DNA of 64,000 nt from Bacteroidota bacterium (GTDB taxonomy: Bacteria > Bacteroidota > Bacteroidia > NS11-12g > UBA9320). The stretch spans positions 1 to 64,000 of the forward strand of contig CANIKO010000001.1 of assembly GCA_947468275.1 (NCBI GenBank), read 5' to 3'. Both the position numbers and the translations under genes were made by a program. How positions within the stretch are numbered: position 1 is the first letter of the stretch; each line of letters starts with the position of its first letter. Below, piece after piece: positions 53,174 through 62,036 of the stretch. Under the pieces are notes generated by a model that was not told the DNA's origin, made no database searches, and was given only the letters and a program-made list of their open reading frames with translations.

Positions 53174-54790
53174 ATGTACAACAAAATTAAATTACTTGTA
53201 GTTGTCTTCCTCCTGTCTTCAGGTGGTATTCTGGCTCAAAACATTCAAGTGCTTATGAGTCCAAAGCCTTCGCCTTATATTTCAGATTGGCAGCAGCGAA
53301 CAGAAACAGTTAAACTTTTAGTAATTAACTCCGGTACAAAGGATATTCAGGTGAAAATAAAAACTGAATTATTTGATGGTAAAGGTGGTTTGGTGGCAAA
53401 TACCGATAACGCAAAAATGCCTGTATTAACAATTCCTCCCGGTAGCACAACCTATAATCCTGAGGATATTATTCCAACAAATGCCGTAAATTACAAAGGT
53501 AACTTAGAAAAAACCGCTATAACCACGGGACGTATACCTGATGATAACTATAGAATTTGTGTTGCCCTTATAGATCCTGTCACAGGTGCCCCGGTTGGAA
53601 CATCAGGGACTGTTTGTAAAACATTTAGTATTGTGGCTTATCAGGCTCCAACGCTTGTTAATCCTAAAGACAAAGAAGCTATTTCTGAATCGGGCATGAA
53701 AGGAATCTTTTTTCGTTGGACGCCAGTTACTCCATCCCCTACAACTATAGTTACTTATAGGTTACAGATTTGGGAGGTAATGCCGGGTCAAGATAATATG
53801 ACAGCTTTAAGAAGTAATCAACCAATTGTAGAAAAAGATTTAAAAGGTATGGTTCAAACTCAATGGCCGGTAGAATTTGCAATGCCAGAACTTGGGAAAA
53901 AATATGTTTGGACAGTTACTCCATTAGACGATCAGGAGCGGAAATTAGTTGATGGACTTGGGTTTGCCCAACCTTTTGTATTTAGTATGCAAACACAGTA
54001 TATTATTCAATTGGATTCTTTAAAAGTTAAGTGCACTAATATTCCCGGCCAGTATACATTTTCATATATTATCACAAATCAAAATAATTCTATAGCCGAT
54101 TTTTTAAATATTAGTATTTATAGCAGTGTTCCGGGTGGAGCAACCATATCTAGTTATACTCCTCCATTAGGTACAACAATAGCGGCATCTGGCGGTACAC
54201 TTTTGGTTACTGGTGTTATAACTGCAAGTAGTTCATTAAGTTTTATTTGTATAAAAACTAAAATTCAGAAACAAGGTGATCCGAACAAAAATGCTGAAGA
54301 TTATTTATGCGACAGTGTTAAAGCTTGCAGATGTGCCGACTGCGATGATAAACATTTTACCTTAACAGCAAATACACCCGCTCAAATAAATTATACGAAT
54401 AATACACTTTCTTATTCTCAGTCAGTTTCAATTACCACAGCCCCTCCTAAAACCATTAAAAATATTAAGGCCGAACTGGTTTATTTTGAAATGACTCCTG
54501 AAAATAACTTTTGTTTACCATGTAATAAAGAAGCCGCTACTTATGGTCATTTTACCAATGGCACCAATAGCCTTACTTGGAGTTCAGGCAATAATCCTCC
54601 ACCTTTAAATATTAATATTACCACGCCCCAATTAACGCCTTGTTGCAGTTCTGTTTTTAGATGGTGCATTCGATACAAAATTGAATTTACCGATTGTACT
54701 ACTTGCAATAAATTGGTTTGTTATGAAAAGAAAAAAGAGGGTTGTAATGACCAGATAAATCATGATCCATTAAATAAAAATGCTAAATAA
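53174..54790 (+). CDS. TANFOR-like secreted protein with eight-cysteine C-terminal module
   Basis: 538 residues with a signal peptide ending 'GGILAQN'. The N-terminal half follows the TANFOR pattern: 'SPKPSPYISDWQQRTETVKL', 'TIPPGSTTYNPEDI', 'GRIPDDNYRICVALIDPVTG' and 'VCKTFSIVAYQAPTLVNPKD'. Next is a fibronectin III-like unit with 'GIFFRWTPVTPSPTT' and 'GKKYVWTVTPLDD'. The C-terminal 150 residues hold eight Cys, CLPC at 447-450, CC at 490-491, Cys498, and C-x2-C-x4-C at 508-516. The same layout ends the next protein. No T9SS type A tail is recognisable. Confidence 0.72.
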   Translation: MYNKIKLLVVVFLLSSGGILAQNIQVLMSPKPSPYISDWQQRTETVKLLVINSGTKDIQVKIKTELFDGKGGLVANTDNAKMPVLTIPPGSTTYNPEDIIPTNAVNYKGNLEKTAITTGRIPDDNYRICVALIDPVTGAPVGTSGTVCKTFSIVAYQAPTLVNPKDKEAISESGMKGIFFRWTPVTPSPTTIVTYRLQIWEVMPGQDNMTALRSNQPIVEKDLKGMVQTQWPVEFAMPELGKKYVWTVTPLDDQERKLVDGLGFAQPFVFSMQTQYIIQLDSLKVKCTNIPGQYTFSYIITNQNNSIADFLNISIYSSVPGGATISSYTPPLGTTIAASGGTLLVTGVITASSSLSFICIKTKIQKQGDPNKNAEDYLCDSVKACRCADCDDKHFTLTANTPAQINYTNNTLSYSQSVSITTAPPKTIKNIKAELVYFEMTPENNFCLPCNKEAATYGHFTNGTNSLTWSSGNNPPPLNINITTPQLTPCCSSVFRWCIRYKIEFTDCTTCNKLVCYEKKKEGCNDQINHDPLNKNAK

Positions 54791-54792
54791 TT

Positions 54793-57700
54793 ATGAAATC
54801 GAAGATTCACGAATACCCATATTTAAAAAATATAATGATGAGTAAAAACTTATTATTTATCATCTTATTTCTGTTGTCTTTTATAAATGCAAAAGCTCAG
54901 AATCAACCTGCCGGTTGTTGTCCAAAATTTGATTTAGTTTCAAACGTAATTCGCCCTTGTGATGATGCCGCCTGTAAGCAGGTTCATGCCAACCCTGATG
55001 GGGGAGCCGGAAGTTCCGGTAAATTATTAATAGCTTGTAAAAATCAACAACAAAGTTATTTGGTAATTCCAAATCTTACCGGGTTTACATACAGTTGGAT
55101 CATTGTTGGTGGAACAATAGCAGCTTCACCTGCAAATCCGGGAGTAATAACTTGGGGAACTAATTCTCAAGGCTTTATTCAAGTAATTGTTTCAAGTGCT
55201 GATGGTAAATGTAGAGATACAATAAGAAGGACAGTGTGTTTAGTGGATGGTCCAACAGCCGGAATAACATTTAGTCCTAATCCTGTTTGTTTATTAACAC
55301 CAGTAAATTTCAGTGGAGCAACATCTCTTGTGGCTTCAGGATATTATTGGGATTTTGGAGATGGAACAACGGATAATGTTCAAAATCCACCTCCACATTA
55401 TTATGCCACAAGTGGTGTCAAAACTGTAATTTTAACAGTTTTCAATCTTATACTAAATAGCAAAGGTGAACTTGTGGAATGTGGTTGTAAAGACACAGCT
55501 ATGGTTAAAATTACTGTAGGAAATAAAAAGGGAATTGATATTCATACGGATGATTGCCGAAAGATGCTTTGCCCGGGGGATACTATAAAATATTGCACTA
55601 GTACAGTTGGATGCACGGGATTAAATTGGGTTGTAAACGGTGGAACAATTATAGGTGCAACTAATTTAACCTGTGTAAAAGTTGTATGGAATATGCCAAG
55701 TACCTACCCAACAACTGTAACCCTAAATGCTACTTGCCCAAATACTTGTGGCAATTCGGCTACTATAAATGTTCCTGTGCTTTATCCTAATTTGCCAATC
55801 CAAGGGCCAACACCAGTATGTCCAAGTTCAACAACTTCATATTCTTTACCAGCCTTACCGGGTACATTTTATAAATGGACATTAAGTGGAGGTGGCACAA
55901 TTGCCGGGGTAGATAGTAATCATAATGTAATAAATATTACTTGGAATTCTTCACCTGGCGGGCCTTATTTTTTGGTTTGCAATTACAAAAATCCTTACAG
56001 CGGATGCAGCGGTTCCAGTACATTTAAAATTTATATAAAACCTAAATTTCAAATTTTCGGACCTTCGCCTATCTGCACCAACGTTACCTCATCTTATTCT
56101 GTAACGGGTGGAGGAAATGCCAATTGGAATCTTACCCCAACTTCGGGTTATACTCCTCCGGGCTCTCCTGCCGGGACATTTTCAAGTGTTTCAAGTATTT
56201 CTATTACATGGAACTTGGCAGGTAGCTACTCTATTTACGCAGTGCCTATTAATGCTGCAAATTATTGTACTCCTTCTGATTTACTTAATGTCCTTGTAAA
56301 TCCAACTCCTATTTTAAATCCCATAGTGGGAAATATAATTGTTTGCCCCACTCAATTATATAGCTATTCCGTGAGCAGTAATGTTGCAGGTGGAAATTTT
56401 GCATGGAGTTTTAGTTTAGGCACAGGAATAATTGCACCATACGGCCCCAATAACTCATCAGCATCTATTCAGTTTACAGGTGCTGGCCCATGGACTTTAC
56501 AGGCTTCGCAAACAGTTGCTGGCTGCACCGGGACAAAAACACTTTCAATAACTAAAGTGCCTGCTCCACCGGCAATTACACTTTCACCGGGTGCCAGCAC
56601 TTGCAGCGGTGGAACTATTACCGCTACTGTGGTAGGAGCAATTCCTCCGGGTGGATATACTTGGAGTGCTACACCAGGTGCAGTACTTACAGGTGGACAA
56701 GGAACGACTTCAGCTACTTTTACAATTAATAGCAATGCCACACTTACAATAACAAGTTGTGGAGGAAGCAGTAATATAAACGTAACAGCAACTGCTGCAA
56801 CTGTTAACATTACAAAAGTTAACGGAGCTTGTTCTGCAACTTTAACCGCCTCACCGGGCGGTGGAACCTACAATTGGTTTTTAAATGGAAGTCCTGTTGG
56901 TTCAGGAAGTCCTTTTACTGTTACCCAAAATGGAACATATGTGTTACAGGCCACTTATCCTGGGCCTTGCATTGCAACTAACCAAATTATAGTAACTGGT
57001 ATTACTCCTGTTGTTGCTACAATTTCAGCTATTGGAAATATTTGCAATGGTGGTTCGGTAACCATGCAGGCTCCTATACCTGCAAATTGTCTTGGAGCTA
57101 CTTTTTTATGGAGTAACGGAGCTACGGGCCCAACAATGACAACAAATTTACAGGGAAGTTATTTTGTAACTGTGAGTTGCAGCAATGGATGCAGCGATGT
57201 GTCGAATGTAATTGTTATAAGTCCTTGTGTTAACGCACCGGGATGCATTCCGGATTTAGTAATCAGCACAAGCAATTGCCCAAATCCAGTTTCTTTAACC
57301 ACAAATATTCCTGCCGGATGCACTCCGGTTTCAACAGCATGGTATTACGGAGATGGATTTGGTGGGTCAACGGGCAATCATCTTTATGCTGATGCCGGAG
57401 CTTATCAGGTATACGCAGTGATGACCTGCAGTAACGGAACAAAGCATTGTGATACAGTGATTGTTAAAGTGCCAATGGTAGATTCATTCACAAGTGTGAT
57501 AAGTTGCGGTGGATCAAATAACTGGACTATCCAATTGCAGGATGCTTCCAGATTTTTAGCTGCTTATGCAGGCTATTCAATTACTTGGTCAACTTCACCC
57601 TGCGCAACGTTGAGTGCTACAAATATACCCAATCCAATATTAACTGTGCCATTTGGTTGTAACCCAACAATTACTCTTACCATCTCAAAAAACGGTTGCA

Positions 57701-59880
57701 CTCTTACCAAATCGTTCACTTTTAATTTTCCAACTACAACATTTTCGATAATAGGTGGACCGAGAGTTTGTAAGGATGCAACAACAATGTTTAACGGTAA
57801 TTTTACCTCTGGGGTTATTTCATATGCTTGGAATTTTGGAGATTTAACTACCGGAGTTACCAATCCGATTTACCATACCTATAATGGAACGCCAAACAAT
57901 CCTACAATTTCTTTAACTATAAAAGATAGGTACGGATGTATTTTCACTACCTCAAAACCTATAACTGTTAAAATTCCAACAGCATTAACAATTACTCCTG
58001 CGCCATTGGTAAAAATATGTCCTGATTGTTTGCCTCCCCTTACTTTAAATACCAATCCTTGGGGCAGTTTTACAGGATTTCAATGGTATCAAAACGGAGC
58101 GGCACTTGGTGGAGCCACAAATTCAACCTATCAATTATGCAATTTTAATGCATCCGGAAATTATACAGTAACAGCAATAAGTAACAACGATACCTGTGCG
58201 GTAAAATCAGATACAGTAATGGTGGTTTATTTACCAAAACCTGTTGCTGATATTCAAGGACAAACCGTCCAGTGTGCCAGCGGAAGTTCACCTTGGACTA
58301 TTGGTGTACAAAATGCCGGAGGTAATAATCCAAACTATACCTATAACTGGACTTGCAACGGACCTGGAGGTGTAACTTTTAGTCCTGATAATCTTCAATA
58401 TTATGCAAGTGTGTCCGTTACACAATTAGGAACGTATCAGTTTATTTTAACGGTAACGGATACTACAGGTTGCGTTGCCAAAGATACTTTCTGTGTTTAT
58501 TTATATCTAAGTCCATCTGTAACCATAGCCCCAACCGGGTATTTATGTGAAGGAATAAATCATACCTATACCGCAACTGCCACCCCAGCAAACCCTAGTT
58601 ATATTTACACTTGGAGCAATGGAGCTAACGGACAAACCATGACTACCGCACAAGCAGGAAGTTATTATGTGATAGTGACGGATCCTGTTAGCGGATGTTC
58701 AGGAATTAGCAATACCGTAATTATTAAAAAACGGCCATATTTAGCATTGTTTCCAATAGGTTGCGATACCTTATGTGATACCGCTAAAATTATCCCACCT
58801 CTGCCTTTAGGCCCGGGCCAAACATACAATGGCGTCTACGTTATAAAATGGTTCGTGGATGGAGTTTATAATTCTACAGGTCCAAGTTTAAGTCTTACAG
58901 GATTAACCCTTGGTCAACACCAAATTACAATTCAGGTAAGTTACCTTAACGATAGTTGTACTACAAAATCAGGCAAATATGAATTATATATAAAAAATTG
59001 TAACTGCAGTTGCAAAGGCAGCAATTGGGGTGAAATAACATTGAATAAAACTGACAATCCTGATATTAAAGCCAATATTGGTGTTGGTAATTCTAAAAAA
59101 CTAGAATGCAAAAAAACGTATGATGTAGTTTGTAATCAAACCTATTTAATAAATGGCAAGTATAAATGTGCTGATTCCACTTGTAACGGCGTTGTTAAAT
59201 ACAAATTGCAACCGCCAACTGGAGGTGCAATTACCGGTAGTTTGCAATTAACCTTTGTTCCAAGTTTACCGGGTATTTATATTTTAACCCTTTATGGCTG
59301 GTGTGGAGATAAAATTTGTGACAGTTGTGTTATCAAGTTTAAAACCGATTGCGACCCAAGTTCTTGCTGTCCTTATGAAATTAAGATAAACCCAAAAAAT
59401 CCAACGTACACTGCAGGTATTAATTCCACTTTGGTAAATAACAATTTCTCAATAACTATTCCGACAACCATTAATATTACTGAGGTCAGAGCGAACGTGG
59501 TGAGTTACACTATTGATGACAATTACAAAAAAGAATGTATGCAATGTGTAAATCTGCCTTTTACTTGGGCAAGTGTGGCTTCAGCTTTAAATATAAATAC
59601 TGCTCCGCCTAAAATTACAATGTATGGTGGTGCAACAGTTTCTTCTTTTAACGGAAGCGGTTCGGGCGTTTATCAAAATCCGAGAGAAATAATTTGGAAC
59701 AATGGAAGCAATTTAAATGCTCCAAATATTACCAATATTGGAATGACATTTATTTTACCTCCCAAACCGGCCATTGATTGTTGCGAATTGAAAGGCAAGA
59801 TTTGTGTGAAGTTTATTTTCACAGATAATAATTGCAAGGAATGTGAAATTATAACTTGCTTTGATTTTAAGATTAAATAG
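54793..59880 (+). CDS. Giant PKD/Ig-like surface protein (1695 residues) with eight-cysteine C-terminal module
   Basis: A signal peptide (starting at an internal Met near residue 15-16: MMSKNLLFIILFLLSFINAK) suggests the real start may be 54835-54838. The body is a string of Ig/PKD-like domains of about 80-90 residues with conserved 'YxWxxx' strands. Clear PKD motifs are 'YYWDFGDGTTD' (about 186), 'WYYGDGFGGSTG' (about 850) and 'WNFGDLTTGVT' (about 1013). It is rich in Thr, Pro, Gly and paired Cys. The C-terminus repeats the module of the previous gene: CMQC 1582-1585, CC 1663-1664, Cys1671, C-x2-C-x4-C 1681-1689. Probably an adhesin or sheath protein; its export route is unknown. It is followed by a strong terminator. 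Confidence 0.85.
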   Translation: MKSKIHEYPYLKNIMMSKNLLFIILFLLSFINAKAQNQPAGCCPKFDLVSNVIRPCDDAACKQVHANPDGGAGSSGKLLIACKNQQQSYLVIPNLTGFTYSWIIVGGTIAASPANPGVITWGTNSQGFIQVIVSSADGKCRDTIRRTVCLVDGPTAGITFSPNPVCLLTPVNFSGATSLVASGYYWDFGDGTTDNVQNPPPHYYATSGVKTVILTVFNLILNSKGELVECGCKDTAMVKITVGNKKGIDIHTDDCRKMLCPGDTIKYCTSTVGCTGLNWVVNGGTIIGATNLTCVKVVWNMPSTYPTTVTLNATCPNTCGNSATINVPVLYPNLPIQGPTPVCPSSTTSYSLPALPGTFYKWTLSGGGTIAGVDSNHNVINITWNSSPGGPYFLVCNYKNPYSGCSGSSTFKIYIKPKFQIFGPSPICTNVTSSYSVTGGGNANWNLTPTSGYTPPGSPAGTFSSVSSISITWNLAGSYSIYAVPINAANYCTPSDLLNVLVNPTPILNPIVGNIIVCPTQLYSYSVSSNVAGGNFAWSFSLGTGIIAPYGPNNSSASIQFTGAGPWTLQASQTVAGCTGTKTLSITKVPAPPAITLSPGASTCSGGTITATVVGAIPPGGYTWSATPGAVLTGGQGTTSATFTINSNATLTITSCGGSSNINVTATAATVNITKVNGACSATLTASPGGGTYNWFLNGSPVGSGSPFTVTQNGTYVLQATYPGPCIATNQIIVTGITPVVATISAIGNICNGGSVTMQAPIPANCLGATFLWSNGATGPTMTTNLQGSYFVTVSCSNGCSDVSNVIVISPCVNAPGCIPDLVISTSNCPNPVSLTTNIPAGCTPVSTAWYYGDGFGGSTGNHLYADAGAYQVYAVMTCSNGTKHCDTVIVKVPMVDSFTSVISCGGSNNWTIQLQDASRFLAAYAGYSITWSTSPCATLSATNIPNPILTVPFGCNPTITLTISKNGCTLTKSFTFNFPTTTFSIIGGPRVCKDATTMFNGNFTSGVISYAWNFGDLTTGVTNPIYHTYNGTPNNPTISLTIKDRYGCIFTTSKPITVKIPTALTITPAPLVKICPDCLPPLTLNTNPWGSFTGFQWYQNGAALGGATNSTYQLCNFNASGNYTVTAISNNDTCAVKSDTVMVVYLPKPVADIQGQTVQCASGSSPWTIGVQNAGGNNPNYTYNWTCNGPGGVTFSPDNLQYYASVSVTQLGTYQFILTVTDTTGCVAKDTFCVYLYLSPSVTIAPTGYLCEGINHTYTATATPANPSYIYTWSNGANGQTMTTAQAGSYYVIVTDPVSGCSGISNTVIIKKRPYLALFPIGCDTLCDTAKIIPPLPLGPGQTYNGVYVIKWFVDGVYNSTGPSLSLTGLTLGQHQITIQVSYLNDSCTTKSGKYELYIKNCNCSCKGSNWGEITLNKTDNPDIKANIGVGNSKKLECKKTYDVVCNQTYLINGKYKCADSTCNGVVKYKLQPPTGGAITGSLQLTFVPSLPGIYILTLYGWCGDKICDSCVIKFKTDCDPSSCCPYEIKINPKNPTYTAGINSTLVNNNFSITIPTTINITEVRANVVSYTIDDNYKKECMQCVNLPFTWASVASALNINTAPPKITMYGGATVSSFNGSGSGVYQNPREIIWNNGSNLNAPNITNIGMTFILPPKPAIDCCELKGKICVKFIFTDNNCKECEIITCFDFKIK

Positions 59881-59900
59881 AATTTTTATATTTTTTTAAC

Positions 59901-59940
59901 AAAGATGGTCTCAAGATTTCTTGAGACCATCTTTGTTTTT
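59901..59940. terminator. Bidirectional terminator between the surface operon and the cobalamin operon
   Basis: A perfect 15-bp stem (aaagatggtctcaag / cttgagaccatcttt) with a 4-base loop and T-rich flanks on both strands. It overlaps the last two bases of the minus-strand gene that ends at 59939. Confidence 0.92.
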
Positions 59941-61042
59941 ACCACCACAAAAACTCTCCAGGAGTTACACCGGTTTTATAAGATTTTATAAAAATACCTT
60001 TAGGGGTATAGGCCGAAACCTTGCCATGACTTACGAAGTCTGCTGCATCCGATACAAAAAGATTCCCATTCGAAGATTGTACGGTTAGTCCATAAAACGC
60101 CGAGCTTGAAGCCTGGAATATTAAAGGATTGGCTGGTAGACTACTTGCTGATTTAGGGAACCCGAAAATCCCCTGATTTATAAAATACAAGCTATCATTG
60201 GCGGGGTTTTGTTTAAGTTTAATCGGGTTAAAATCAACTTTATCAAATAACCATTGCTTTTCGATTTTTAAAGTATTTGCATTTATGCAAAATAATCCAC
60301 CGATGCGTTTTTTTATAAAATCGCCCGAACATAAAACCCACACTTTTCCATCCTTATCAGATAATAGACTTGAACCACCATAGGCCAAAGAAATGCTATC
60401 TGTGATGAAGTCGGTGGAAGGATTAATAATGTAAAGATAATCGCTGTAGTGATTGGTTACCCAAACTTTATTTTGAAACAAAATCAATTCTTCCGTCCAG
60501 CCTTTGCACTTTATTTCTCCGGTTTTAGTATAGGAATTAGCATCTACAATACTTATTGAATTGGCATACAGGTCAGAAACATACACTTTGCCGGGCTTAA
60601 CTTCCAAAGCATAACGTGGAGATTTCAGATTTTTAATAGTAGCGATTGATTTTGAAGTCTCAGGATTTATGACTTCTATTTTCCCTGAATTGTTTACTAC
60701 CATCCATACATTTTTATTAATCAAACTCATGCTTTGAAAAATATCACCCAAAGGAAGGTTGTTAGTGGTTTTAAAAAGGTCTGCATCTGTGTTTAGCGAA
60801 TCGTTTTCAAGATCAATATAAGTTAGCGAAGCGTTGCCCATTCCAAAAGTTCCTTCGTTAGAAACAAACAAACCTTTGCCTTGGCTTATAGAAGTTGCAT
60901 GTATTTTGGGGTGCTCATCTTTGCAGTTTGTGAATTGGACCACGGAGAAGCAGAGGACGCCAAAAATCATGGATTTTGTATAAAATCTTCTCCAAGTGAT
61001 TTTATTATTTAAATCTCTTTGTTCGGATAATTTTTTCCTCAT
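59939..61042 (-). CDS. Surface lipoprotein beta-propeller, DUF5074/YncE-like (BtuG-like)
   Basis: 367 residues from the ATG that overlaps the upstream stop by four bases (ATGA). A signal anchor and lipobox occur at about residues 25-40 ('MIFGVLCFSVVQFTNC', Cys40). Repeated propeller strands follow: 'GKGLFVSNEGTFGMGNASLT', 'NNSGKIEVINPETSKSIATI', 'KVYVSDLYANSISIVDANSY' and 'KVWVTNHYSDYLYIINPS'. This is the YncE/DUF5074 group. BtuG, a seven-bladed lipoprotein that captures cobalamin for BtuB in Bacteroides, has this fold. Neighbouring TonB receptor and surface protein support that role. If translation begins at the internal Met (60970) the lipobox would be at the usual distance. Confidence 0.78.
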   Translation of the reverse strand: MRKKLSEQRDLNNKITWRRFYTKSMIFGVLCFSVVQFTNCKDEHPKIHATSISQGKGLFVSNEGTFGMGNASLTYIDLENDSLNTDADLFKTTNNLPLGDIFQSMSLINKNVWMVVNNSGKIEVINPETSKSIATIKNLKSPRYALEVKPGKVYVSDLYANSISIVDANSYTKTGEIKCKGWTEELILFQNKVWVTNHYSDYLYIINPSTDFITDSISLAYGGSSLLSDKDGKVWVLCSGDFIKKRIGGLFCINANTLKIEKQWLFDKVDFNPIKLKQNPANDSLYFINQGIFGFPKSASSLPANPLIFQASSSAFYGLTVQSSNGNLFVSDAADFVSHGKVSAYTPKGIFIKSYKTGVTPGEFLWW

Positions 61043-62031
61043 AATTTTAAACCTTTATAAATGCTAGAAACAGACGTTCCGGAAAAATAAATATAAAATA
61101 ATCCGGTTGGTAATTCATTGGCCTCAATTATTGAAGATGAACTACTTATTTCTTTATATAATTTACCAACGGCATCAAAAACTTTTATGGTTGAAATTAG
61201 ATTTTCAGAATGATCAATTCTTAATTTTTGGGATTCTTTAATTGGATTTGGACCATTTATAAAGCAGTTGGAAGCAAGAGTGAAAATACCCGAAATAGCT
61301 TGTTCATGAATAACTCCAATGGCATCCAAATCAAAACCACTCGAGGCAAATGGAGTCGGCCAAGGGTCATTTATTTTTCGCATGGCGGTGTCAAAGCTTG
61401 CAAATTTTGAATTTAAACTTCCGACAACGTCTACAATTTTCACAAATCGAATATTGTTTTTGTTAAGGTCTTTGTAATCCGGTATGTCACTAAAGTCAAA
61501 CGGAGTGCCGTATCCGGCCCTATATTTTCCTGCCAAGTTGTTAATATTCTCAGGTTCTGTATATCCAAAGGCTCCTGTTTGATTTAACGTATCGGTTAAT
61601 GAATGGCACGGAAACTTAAAATAACGCCACCCATCTGAACTCACTTCTACAAAAGCCAGTTCCAAATATCGGTCGTCAAATGTGTTTTCAAAAACTGCAA
61701 AATCCCAACCTTCACCATTTATTAAAGGTTTATAAAATTGACAAATAGCAATACCGCTATCCCCCAAACTTACCACCCCGTTTTCTCCGGCTTTACTAAT
61801 AGCCGATAAGCTATCACCGATGGTGGCATAGCCTGAATCTTTTTGGGCAATATTTTTCCAACCTCTATACACAGTGCATTGTTTAGCCCAGTTTACAAAA
61901 ATGGATGAATCTTTATAAAGAGCGGAACTTCCTGGCTTTCCTGCTGCCGGACCATATTGTGAAAATCCTTTAATTCCCAAAAAGAGGAATAAAAGGATAA
62001 ATACCAGTTCTTTTATTTTATCAAAATTCAC
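61039..62031 (-). CDS. T9SS-sorted surface protein of the TonB-receptor operon
   Basis: 330 residues with a signal peptide ending 'GIKGFSQ'. The body has 'GAAGKPGSSAL'-like start, 'VSLGDSGIAICQFYKPLING' and 'WDFAVFENTFDDRYLELAFV', the pattern of a cell-surface protein found beside BtuB-like receptors in Bacteroidota. A degenerate T9SS domain ends the chain ('INGPNPIKESQKLRIDHSEN', 'TIKVFDAVGKLYKEI', 'LPTGLFYIYF'). It lies 5 bases after the receptor and overlaps the propeller gene. Ligand binding is inferred. Confidence 0.76.
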   Translation of the reverse strand: MNFDKIKELVFILLFLFLGIKGFSQYGPAAGKPGSSALYKDSSIFVNWAKQCTVYRGWKNIAQKDSGYATIGDSLSAISKAGENGVVSLGDSGIAICQFYKPLINGEGWDFAVFENTFDDRYLELAFVEVSSDGWRYFKFPCHSLTDTLNQTGAFGYTEPENINNLAGKYRAGYGTPFDFSDIPDYKDLNKNNIRFVKIVDVVGSLNSKFASFDTAMRKINDPWPTPFASSGFDLDAIGVIHEQAISGIFTLASNCFINGPNPIKESQKLRIDHSENLISTIKVFDAVGKLYKEISSSSSIIEANELPTGLFYIYFSGTSVSSIYKGLKL

Positions 62032-62036
62032 TTAAA

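Noticed and set aside
56469-56810. Val/Pro-rich minus-strand frame opposite the PKD gene
   Set aside because: Arises from the repeated Thr/Gly codons of the sense strand; no signal peptide or domain.
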